Shown here piece after piece: positions 23,464 to 30,815 of a stretch of DNA of 61,805 nt (the stretch's first letter is position 1; the number at the start of each line of letters is the position of its first letter). The position numbers and the translations under genes are program-made. Below the pieces are notes generated by a model. That model was not told the DNA's origin. It made no database searches and saw only the letters and a list, made by a program, of their open reading frames with translations. Origin of the DNA: Planctomycetota bacterium (lineage in GTDB: Bacteria; Planctomycetota; Planctomycetia; Gemmatales; Gemmataceae); NCBI GenBank assembly GCA_029777335.1, contig JAKOSN010000152.1, forward strand, positions 1-61,805, given 5' to 3'.

Positions 23464-24900
23464 TCACAGCACGCCGGGGAGGACCTTGCCCTCGGGACAG
23501 AGCGGAATGGGGCGGTTCTGGCGATCGTGGACCATCGTGCTGGGGGAGAGGCCGAGAGCAGTGTAAATGGTGGCAGCCACGTCGGCGGGGGTGCAGCGCT
23601 GGCTTTTCACCTCCGCGCCCTGGCGGTCGGTCTGGCCGATCACCTGTCCGCCGCGAACCCCTCCCCCCGCGAGGAAGAGCGAACCCGCTTTTCCCCAGTG
23701 ATCACGCCCGCCCTGTTTGTTGAAACGCGGCGTGCGTCCAAATTCGGTCAGGAAGACCACCAGTGTCTGTCCGAGCAAGCCGCGCGTGTCGAGATCGGCC
23801 AGGAGGGCGGCGAACGCGCGATCGGTCCCGGCGAGGTGATAGGGGAGTTTAACCATCTGGCACAGGGGAGGATGGTTCTGGCCGGCGGCGTTGTGGTTGT
23901 CCCACAGATTGCCAAACTCGGGGTCATAGCCGTAATCGACCATGACGAAACGGGCTCCCGCCTCGACCAGTCGACGGGCGAGCAGGCAGCGTTGTCCGAT
24001 CTTTGTGCGCCCGTACTGATCGCGCAGGGCCGAGGGTTCCGCTGACAGATCAAACGCCTGTCGAACCTTGGGCGCGAGGAGCATGGCGAAGGCCGACTCG
24101 AATTGACGCCGCATCGTCTCCTCGACCCCGGCCTTTTCCGCTCTGGCAAGGGCGCCATCGAGTTGATGCAGGAGCGAACGGCGCTGCGACAGTCGGTCTG
24201 CTCCAACGTCCACCGGGAGCGCCAGCGCTTGTTGATTGAAGCGCTCCTCGCTCGCTTCCTTCACTCGCGCGGTGAAATCTTCATGGGCGGGTTTTCCGCC
24301 GGTGCAGAAGGGATCATATTCGCGTCCGAGCCAGCCTCCGACGAAGAGATTTTTGGGGGGCGGGCCTGGCCGCGTGGTGCCGGGGACGGCGATGTATGCG
24401 GGCAGACCAGCGCGCGGGCCGAGGAGATGTGCCACCAGCGAGCCGATGTTGGGCTCGGTCGTGATCTGTGCCGGAGTGACCAGCCGGCCCGAGAGAGCCA
24501 TCGCCTGGCTGTGAAAGTGATCGTCGTTGCCCGAACTGTAGCCGCGCAGCACCGCGAGTTTGGTCGCTTCCTTCGCCAGACAGGGCATGACCTCGCCAAA
24601 ACGTACTCCGGGGAGAGCGGTCTGGATCGAGGACAGACTGCCACGAATCTCGGTTGGGGCGTCGGGCTTGGGATCGAACGAATCGATGTGAGTCACGCCG
24701 CCCGCCATCCAGAGCACAAGGACCGATTTGGCCTTTGCGGGTGCCTGCGCAGCGGGGGTGGCCCAGGGGAAGACGGTCGACGCCAGTCCCACCGCGCCGA
24801 CCCGAAGAAGATCGCGACGCGAGAGCAAGCCATGCCAGGCGGAAGGAGCAAAGTGCGACATTGGCGGGGTTCCTGCGGTTGGCGGCGCTGAAGGAGGCAT
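23464..24900 (-). CDS. DUF1501 Tat-exported protein (alkaline-phosphatase-like fold)
   Basis: 478 residues. A twin-arginine signal SRRDLLRVGAVGLAS lies near residue 27-41. The DUF1501 core follows: SVLVLWMAGGVTHIDSFDPKPDAPTEIRG, VLRGYSSGNDDHFHSQAMALSGR, LPAYIAVPG, YDPEFGNLWDNHNAAGQNHPPL, and VVFLTEFGRTPRFNKQGGRDHWGKAGSLFLAGGGVRGGQ. The His/Asp-rich GRDHW and D-H motifs are metal-binding in the related sulfatase/phosphatase fold; the enzyme activity of DUF1501 proteins is unknown. Usually found beside DUF1549/1553 genes, but here alone. ATG 24861 (MSHFAPSAW) with AGGA upstream is an equally good start and keeps the Tat signal. Its 3' end is duplicated at 22055-22114. Confidence 0.88.
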   Translation of the reverse strand: MPPSAPPTAGTPPMSHFAPSAWHGLLSRRDLLRVGAVGLASTVFPWATPAAQAPAKAKSVLVLWMAGGVTHIDSFDPKPDAPTEIRGSLSSIQTALPGVRFGEVMPCLAKEATKLAVLRGYSSGNDDHFHSQAMALSGRLVTPAQITTEPNIGSLVAHLLGPRAGLPAYIAVPGTTRPGPPPKNLFVGGWLGREYDPFCTGGKPAHEDFTARVKEASEERFNQQALALPVDVGADRLSQRRSLLHQLDGALARAEKAGVEETMRRQFESAFAMLLAPKVRQAFDLSAEPSALRDQYGRTKIGQRCLLARRLVEAGARFVMVDYGYDPEFGNLWDNHNAAGQNHPPLCQMVKLPYHLAGTDRAFAALLADLDTRGLLGQTLVVFLTEFGRTPRFNKQGGRDHWGKAGSLFLAGGGVRGGQVIGQTDRQGAEVKSQRCTPADVAATIYTALGLSPSTMVHDRQNRPIPLCPEGKVLPGVL

Positions 24901-24983
24901 CCGATCTGCGATTGAGCTTAGCGTGCCCCCCTGCGGGGGTCAAAGAGTTTCTGGCTCTCTCATCCGCCAGGAGGGGGATTCCC

Positions 24984-25844
24984 TCAGCGTTTGACCTTTT
25001 CCAGCCGCGAGACCTCAAAGGTTGCCACCGCACGGCCGAAACGCCATTCATCTTTGCGGCGTTCGATGGCGAGCACGTCCAGGCGGTCGGGCGAGAGCCG
25101 CACCCCGTAGCGCCCGGAGAAAGGGAGGAAACTGCCGGTGTTGATGATCACGCGCTGGCCGCGTTTCCACACGCCGGCGTAGTGTGTGTGTCCCAGCAGA
25201 ACGAAGCGCGCCCGAGGGCGGAAGGCATGGGCCAGGGCATCGGCCCGATCGGGAGTGACCAGCCAACTGTGCAGAATGTTGAGCAGTCGCCACGGCGGCC
25301 AGCTTTCGCGCAGCGCGAGGGCGAGCCCGGCCAGCCGACCACCCGGGCGCCGCGGTTCGTGCATCTCCAGCGCCAGCGAGGCTTTTTTGACCGCGACCAA
25401 CCGCTCCTCAAAAACAGTGAGGGCATCGGGACCAGCGGTATCGGCCATTTCGTCGAGCACGCGCGAGTGCGCGGCGCCAATCACCTCGGCCTCGCGGCTC
25501 CACGGGGCGACCGCGTGAAAGAGGATGTCGCCATGGGTGACCAGGATGGCCCCATCACAGAGGTCGAGATGGCTGGCCGAGGAGACAACCGGGTCGTGAT
25601 TGCCGTTGAGGAAAATCGCGCGTGCGCCCTGGTGCTGACAGGTGGCGGCGATCTGTTCGAGCTGGCCGTGGGCCTTGTCGCGATTACACACCCAGAGCGC
25701 CTCAACGGTATCGCCATTAAAGAGAACCGTGGCAGCTCCCTCGCACAGGGGTGCGAGCTGAGCGGGATCGGTGAGATAGCTGGCGGGGTGGCCCACATGC
25801 AAATCCGAGAGCACCGTGATGGGAAACTCAACCTTTGGCGTCAT
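24984..25844 (-). CDS. Calcineurin-like metallophosphoesterase
   Basis: 286 residues. All metal-site blocks are present in order: VLSDLHVGH (DLH), LFNGDTVEAL (GD), FLNGNHDPV (GNHD), LVTHGDILFH (THGD) and LLGHTHYAGVW (GHTH). The blocks and spacing suit the LpxH/YfcE-like family of binuclear phosphoesterases; a YjbB/UDP-diacylglucosamine hydrolase role is possible but the membrane-contacting Arg/Trp features of LpxH were not recognised. No signal peptide; cytoplasmic. GAGG lies 7 bases before ATG 25844. Substrate unassigned. Confidence 0.88.
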   Translation of the reverse strand: MTPKVEFPITVLSDLHVGHPASYLTDPAQLAPLCEGAATVLFNGDTVEALWVCNRDKAHGQLEQIAATCQHQGARAIFLNGNHDPVVSSASHLDLCDGAILVTHGDILFHAVAPWSREAEVIGAAHSRVLDEMADTAGPDALTVFEERLVAVKKASLALEMHEPRRPGGRLAGLALALRESWPPWRLLNILHSWLVTPDRADALAHAFRPRARFVLLGHTHYAGVWKRGQRVIINTGSFLPFSGRYGVRLSPDRLDVLAIERRKDEWRFGRAVATFEVSRLEKVKR

Positions 25845-26002
25845 TCGCGATCCTCAATATGCACCATGTTCGCTTCCCCGCGTCTTCTCTCTGTCGATCC
25901 GATGCCGAGTGTATTATCGGCGGTGCCTTCCGCGCTTTCCAGGTGGTCCTGGTGAGGCATCCTCCTTGTGGGGGACCCACCGCGAGGGGAGACACAGCCT
26001 CT

Positions 26003-28252
26003 TCATGGCCTGGGACCGGCGGGCAGATGGTTGTGGAGGTAACGCGTGAGGAGGGTGAAGAGATGGCGCGTGGTGTTTTTCCCCTCGTTGATGGAATGGC
26101 TCCGATTGGGATAGGTCATCAGCGTAAAGGGCTTGTTCAGTTCGATGAGTTTATTGGCGAGTTTCTCAGTACCCTGGTAATGGCAGTTGTCGTCGCCGCT
26201 GCCGTGGACGAGCAGAAGGTTGCCCTTCAATCCCGCCGCATGGGTAATGGGGGAACCGCGGCGGTAGTCCTCGGCATTGTCTTGCGGCAGTCCCATGTAG
26301 CGTTCCTGGTAGATGGTGTCGTAAAGGTGCATATCCGGGACGGGAGCCACCGCAAGTCCGGTGTGATACAGGTCGGGGTAGCGGAAGAGCAGATTCAGTG
26401 TCATCGAGCCGCCACCGCTCCATCCCCAGACGCCCACGCGCGTGCGGTCGAGGTAGGGGCGCTGGAGCAACAGGCGCGCCGCGGCCGACTGCTCCTCGGA
26501 AGCGAGGGTGCCCACCCGCCGGTAGACGCATTTCCGCCACTCGCGCCCGCGGGGGCAGGGGGTGCCTCGGTTATCCACACAGGCCACCACGTATCCTTGC
26601 TGGGTGAGCAGCAGATGCCACAGGTAGTTATTCCCGCCCCAGCGATCGGTCACTGATTGACCCGCGGGCTCTCCATACACATGGAACAGGAGGGGATACT
26701 TTTTCGCCGGATCGAGGTGGGGAGGTTTCATCAACCACCCGTCGAGCTGAACGCCGTTGCCAACATTAACACGGAAGAACTCCACGGGGGACTGCGCCAG
26801 TTTTTTCACCGTCGCCCGGAGTTTGTCATTGGCGGCCAGAGGGCGGATCACCTTGTGCGTTGGGAGAGCGATCAATTCCACGCGCGGGGGCACACCAAAC
26901 GAGGAGAAGGTGTGGACGGCCAACGATCCGCCTGTGGAGATGTGGTAGCTGTGCCATCCTGGCTGATCGGAGGGACTCAAACGCTCCGGGAGGCCTTTTC
27001 CGTTCAGTGCCGAGCGGTACAGATACTGCTGAGTCGGCTTCTCGGGCGAGGCCAGGAAATAGACCCAGCCTCCCTTCTCATCGAGATGCACGACGCGGAT
27101 CACGTCGAAGGGAAAGCTGGTCACGCGTCGCACCGTCGAGCCGTCGCGTGAAACCAGGTAGAGGTGTCGCCAGCCATCGCGTTCACTGATCCAGGTGAAG
27201 GCTTCTCCTTTTTCGACCAACGTCCCCGCGTCGTCGTGGAGATTGACCCAGGCGCCGTCACGCTCGGTCAGAACGGTGTGGACCTTCCCGGTAGCAACCT
27301 CGGCAAGCAGGACGTCCACGGCGTTCTGCAGGCGATTGACGCGCTGGAGCATCAACTCCCGCGCAGTGCCAGCCCACTCCATGCGCGGAAGGTAAAAGTC
27401 GGTACGGGTGTCGCCGGGCACCTCCAGCCATCGAGTCGCGCCTCCAGTGATTGCCACGACGCCGACCCGACAGGCGGAGTTCCGCTCGCCGGTTTTTGGG
27501 TACGCGAAGGTCTTCAGCGTGGGATATTTTCCCGTGGTGTTGTCGGTCAGGGTGAACGTCTTCACGCCACGCGTATCCAGTTGCCAGTAGGCGATCTGCT
27601 TGCCGTCCGGACTCCAGCGCCAGCCATCGCGGCAGTCGAACTCTTCCTCGTAAACCCAGTCAAAGGTGCCGTTGATGATTTCCGAAGATCCGTCGGTGGT
27701 GAGTTTGGTGGGAGCACCTCCGCCCACGGGCTCAACGAACAGGTTGTTGTCACGAACATAGGCGACATGGGTGCCCGTGGGGGAGAGCTTCGCGAACATC
27801 AGCGTGGAGGGACCAGCATCTCCGCCCACCCTGGAGAGCTTGCCCGTGGAGCGATGAAAGAGCCAGTAATCGCCGCGCGTGTTCTGGCGCCAGACCTTGA
27901 CCGAGTTGGTGAAGAGCAGGACGAGCGCACCATCTGCCGAGAGTTCAAAGCCCTGGATGGCGAGAGGCTCCTTGCGGCTGGGGAGGAGCAACTTCTCGGC
28001 AGGCACGAGAATCTCCGCTTTTCCCGTGGCGTCGAAGCGAACCAGATCGCTGGCGCCGCGCGCGGCGCGGGAAGGTTGGAGGGTGGCGTAGGTTTCCCCG
28101 GCAAGCCACGTCACCGGAGCGCTGGGATCGCCGCGAAAGTCGTCGGATGCGAAGATCCGGTCCAGCGTGAGCCGGGAGGCATCGAAGGGTTGATCCTGAG
28201 CGGAGACCGACGAGACGAAGACGAGGACGAACACCACAGACCGACGGCACAT
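26003..28252 (-). CDS. Dipeptidyl-peptidase IV-like S9B serine peptidase
   Basis: 749 residues from ATG 28252 (GGGAG 6-7 bases upstream; the longer frame begins with TTG). Signal peptide CRRSVVFVLVFVSSVSAQ. Residues about 80-430 are the DPP-IV N-terminal propeller (TKLTTDGSSEIINGTFDWVYEEEF carries the double-Glu EE that binds the substrate amino terminus; then GWRWSPDGKQIAYWQLD). The alpha/beta hydrolase domain has VYGEPAGQSVTDRW, VACVDNRGTP, the nucleophile GWSGGGSM (Ser about 612), Asp in LLVHGSGDDNCH (about 687) and His in YPNRSHSI (about 719). It removes X-Pro/Ala dipeptides from peptides in the periplasm. No operon partner. Confidence 0.92.
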   Translation of the reverse strand: MCRRSVVFVLVFVSSVSAQDQPFDASRLTLDRIFASDDFRGDPSAPVTWLAGETYATLQPSRAARGASDLVRFDATGKAEILVPAEKLLLPSRKEPLAIQGFELSADGALVLLFTNSVKVWRQNTRGDYWLFHRSTGKLSRVGGDAGPSTLMFAKLSPTGTHVAYVRDNNLFVEPVGGGAPTKLTTDGSSEIINGTFDWVYEEEFDCRDGWRWSPDGKQIAYWQLDTRGVKTFTLTDNTTGKYPTLKTFAYPKTGERNSACRVGVVAITGGATRWLEVPGDTRTDFYLPRMEWAGTARELMLQRVNRLQNAVDVLLAEVATGKVHTVLTERDGAWVNLHDDAGTLVEKGEAFTWISERDGWRHLYLVSRDGSTVRRVTSFPFDVIRVVHLDEKGGWVYFLASPEKPTQQYLYRSALNGKGLPERLSPSDQPGWHSYHISTGGSLAVHTFSSFGVPPRVELIALPTHKVIRPLAANDKLRATVKKLAQSPVEFFRVNVGNGVQLDGWLMKPPHLDPAKKYPLLFHVYGEPAGQSVTDRWGGNNYLWHLLLTQQGYVVACVDNRGTPCPRGREWRKCVYRRVGTLASEEQSAAARLLLQRPYLDRTRVGVWGWSGGGSMTLNLLFRYPDLYHTGLAVAPVPDMHLYDTIYQERYMGLPQDNAEDYRRGSPITHAAGLKGNLLLVHGSGDDNCHYQGTEKLANKLIELNKPFTLMTYPNRSHSINEGKNTTRHLFTLLTRYLHNHLPAGPRP

Positions 28253-28699
28253 ACTGGACTCCCGAGGACAAGCGGTCAATCGGCGCCGTCAAGGGATTCG
28301 AGAGGGACCAGAGGGAGATCGATCGATGGCGCATTCGCCCTGGAGAGAGGGGGTCGCTCGCCAGGGCCTGGTTCCACCGGCCGAGTTTCGTGGGGATTGG
28401 CACGCTTCCCCGCGAACCTCTGCTGTCCACCCACCCTGGCGCGATGGTCGCGTTTCTCCAATCATGGGCCCTGCAGAGGCCCAAACTCGTTACGACCATT
28501 CAACTTTAGCGTTGCCTGGGAGGAGATGCCACGATTTTCCCCTCTGAACCGAGACCCAGACCAGGGCGAACTCCCTGGGTGTATGCGACTCGGCGAAGCG
28601 AGGTGCGCGTGGAGCGAGGGAGGGAAAGCGGAACGAGGCGAACGCATATTGTGATCTTAACCTGTTGTCACAGTGGAAGATGTGGTGTTTTCAGAAAAG
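28253..28699. other. 447-bp intergenic region
   Basis: Between the DPP-IV gene start and the 3' end of tRNA-Ser. No supported gene. It must hold the DPP-IV promoter, which I could not identify. A wide TGTGA/TCACA pair at 28650-28672 was judged accidental. Confidence 0.5.
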
Positions 28700-28786
28700 C
28701 GGAGGGGGCGGGATTCGAACCCGCGAACGAGTTTCCTCGTTGTCGGTTTTCAAGACCGATGCATTCGGCCGCTCTGCCACCCCTCC
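28700..28786 (-). tRNA. tRNA-Ser (anticodon UGA)
   Basis: 87 bases. Acceptor stem GGAGGGG pairs with CCCCUCC, discriminator G at 28700. The anticodon loop reads CUUGAAA with UGA, the long variable arm of class II (ACGAGGAAACTCGT) is visible, and the T arm GCGGG-TTCGAAT-CCCGC is perfect. CCA is not encoded. It would decode UCA and neighbouring UCN codons. Confidence 0.96.
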
Positions 28787-29131
28787 AGCGTTACAACTCG
28801 TCGCGCGTTTTGTGCCAGGTTGTCTGCCCTGATGAGAGTGTGAGTCGACAGGGACAGGCTCTTTCTCTTGGCGTCCTCCTCAGTTTACCCAAACCGCTTC
28901 GGGAAGGCCATCGCGAAGCGCAAGAATCGCTTCTCGCGCGTGGTCGGGTTCGGGGAGCGGGTTCCTCTATCTCGGGGGTTGCTGGGCACGGTCTCCCCAG
29001 AAATGAAAAATTGCTGAGTCACGGCGGTGTTCAGCCGCTCGTGGTGACCTCGAAGGTAGATCGGTTCGGGCGAGTAACTCAGGGGGCTGAGCAAGCCGAC
29101 CGCATCGTTCCTGTGAGGTCTGGGAGCCACG
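28787..29131. other. 345-bp intergenic region
   Basis: Lies between the divergent tRNA-Ser and the DUF5658-like gene. No supported gene, repeat or clear promoter was seen. Confidence 0.5.
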
Positions 29132-29941
29132 ATGAACATGATCCTTCATCCCCGAAAACAACTCCTGTTTGCGTTGCTCAGCTTCGCCGATCTCAGCTGG
29201 ACGTGGTGGCTTCTCGACCATGCAGAGAGCGGGATCTACGAGAGTAATCCCATCGCGAACTGGTGGTTGCAACAGCATGGCTGGTTGGGGTTGATTGGCT
29301 TCAAGATCGCCATTGTGTGTCTGGTCCTTACCCTCGCACTTGTCATTTCGCGGCGTCACCCGCGCGCAGGGGGCGCCGTTCTTGGCTTTGGGTGTGCCGT
29401 CCTGCTCACCGTGGTGGTCTACAGCGTGTCGCTCAGTACCGCGATTGGCGGGGATTCCTTCACGGTCAGCGACGCTGAGGAGCAGGAGATTCAACACGCT
29501 CTCCAGGAGAGCAATCAGAAGGCCGCCGTCGAAACGGCCCGGAAGGTCGCCTACTGGCGGGAACTCGATCGCTTAAGCAAGGAAGTGATGGCGGGCCATT
29601 ACACCTTGCAGGAGGCGGCGATGCGCCTGGAGATGACCGAGCGCGTCCAGGATGGCACGTGGCAGAAGAAACTGGCTTCCCTGTATCCAGGGCTCTCGCC
29701 ACAACAATGTCTGGCGATGGAGATCGTTCGCCGCAGCGTGAAATTCCGGTGTAGTAAACTCTCCGAGGCGCACCGGGTTGCCTGCGGGCTCGAACGTGAG
29801 TTTCAGCAGACATACGGGGTCGTCGCGCCGCGCGAACAACTCCTTCCCATCTTCCAGGAGTTTCAACGTGCCGAGGAGGCTGGGATCGTGCTGTCTTCCG
29901 AGGACCGTCTCCCCGGTCAGGAAAGTGCCCTGGTGTATTAA
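29132..29941 (+). CDS. Membrane protein with DUF5658-like N-terminus
   Basis: 269 residues. GGAG 5 bases before ATG 29132. Three helices in the first 110 residues: LLFALLSFADLSWTWWLL, LIGFKIAIVCLVLTLALVI and AVLGFGCAVLLTVVVYSVSL. The loop between the first two, ESNPIANWW, is typical of DUF5658-type small membrane proteins. Residues 120-269 form a charged helical domain, EEQEIQHALQESNQKAAVETARKV, followed by an Arg/Glu-rich region and a conserved-looking LSPQQCLAMEIVRRSVKF. Role unknown. Next gene 215 bases downstream is the receiver protein, same direction. Confidence 0.7.
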   Translation: MNMILHPRKQLLFALLSFADLSWTWWLLDHAESGIYESNPIANWWLQQHGWLGLIGFKIAIVCLVLTLALVISRRHPRAGGAVLGFGCAVLLTVVVYSVSLSTAIGGDSFTVSDAEEQEIQHALQESNQKAAVETARKVAYWRELDRLSKEVMAGHYTLQEAAMRLEMTERVQDGTWQKKLASLYPGLSPQQCLAMEIVRRSVKFRCSKLSEAHRVACGLEREFQQTYGVVAPREQLLPIFQEFQRAEEAGIVLSSEDRLPGQESALVY

Positions 29942-30081
29942 CGCGTCACCGTCTGCTCCCCACCTCCCTGACTCGGGTCGCGTTCGTGCACGTCCTCGGA
30001 CAGGTATCCCTGGGCGTGGCGGGTGCAACCTTTTCTCACATTTCTATCCGTTTCCTTGTAAGGGGTTGGGATCGATTAGAC

Positions 30082-30130
30082 GAAAAATGCTCCTTCGGCG
30101 CGGCGGTATCTGCCCTCTGACGGCTACTAC
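30082..30130 (+). promoter_or_regulatory. Leader motif shared with 33145-33195
   Basis: GAAAAATGC, then GCGGCGGTA 18 bases later, then GCC-TC and a final CTAC. The same ordered blocks recur at 33145-33195 with 17-base spacing. This copy lies 27-75 bases before the receiver gene. Function unknown. Confidence 0.25.
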
Positions 30131-30156
30131 TCTAACATGATCAAGATGCGAGGATC

Positions 30157-30636
30157 ATGTCGATGACAACTCACCCGCCTCCTTCCCCCAATGTGTATAG
30201 AATGTCTGAAGGGCAGGCACTCGAACCCTTCTCAACACCCCGGGAGGAGGTGGCGACCGTGCGTGTGCTACTCATCGAACAGTATCAACCCCTGGGCCGA
30301 GCCTTGAAACGGGCGCTGGATGAGGAAGGTTTCACCACCGACGTCGCTTGTACCATCCACGACGACCAGGTTCAGCAGTCCACTGCGGGCTACGATGTGA
30401 TCGTTCTGGATCTACTTCGTCCGCCACCCAAGGCCGGCCTGACCTTGGTTGAGAACTGGCGTCGCGCGGGGTTGACCGCGCCGGTGCTTGTTCTGGCTCC
30501 TCCCTGCAGCCCCCGCGATCATGCTGCGATCCACGATGTCGAGACCGACCACTGGCTGACCAAACCCTTCGGGGTCGACGAATTCATTCAACGAGTCCGT
30601 GCCCTGGCGCCGCAAGGCACGTCCGGCTCCCCGTGA
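30157..30636 (+). CDS. Stand-alone response-regulator receiver, degenerate
   Basis: 159 residues. A receiver fold occupies about 35-150: strand 1 VRVLLIEQYQPLGRALKRAL, phosphoacceptor strand YDVIVLDLLRPPP (Asp near 88), LTAPVLVLAPPCSPRD and the lysine strand HWLTKPFGVDEF. The phospho-Asp and Lys are retained, but the usual acidic pair after strand 1 is Glu-Gln, and the conserved Thr/Ser after strand 4 is Ala, so magnesium binding and phosphorylation may be weak. No output domain. It precedes the LTxxQ Ser/Thr kinase by 180 bases and could be its target or partner; this is inferred from position only. Confidence 0.78.
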   Translation: MSMTTHPPPSPNVYRMSEGQALEPFSTPREEVATVRVLLIEQYQPLGRALKRALDEEGFTTDVACTIHDDQVQQSTAGYDVIVLDLLRPPPKAGLTLVENWRRAGLTAPVLVLAPPCSPRDHAAIHDVETDHWLTKPFGVDEFIQRVRALAPQGTSGSP

Positions 30637-30815
30637 TCGAGTCGCAGGGCTCATTTACCCCCCCCTCTTTGCGCGCGGGGTTCGGACCAGGAAAAAATGA
30701 CTTCGCCCGCAAGGATGCTTCCGTTTTTCGCGCCGACGTGCGAAGATGAGTTGTTCGTGAAGCCTGCTGTCGCCGAGAGTCTGCGCGATGCTCGGAGAAC
30801 CTGTGGGAGGGGTAC

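Noticed and set aside
28398..28420. TGGCAC...GC sequence resembling a sigma-54 promoter
   Set aside because: The spacing between GG and GC is off by one and there is no TTGC element.
28650..28672. TGTGA...TCACA pair resembling a CRP site
   Set aside because: The half-sites are 13 bases apart instead of six, so it does not fit a CRP/FNR operator.
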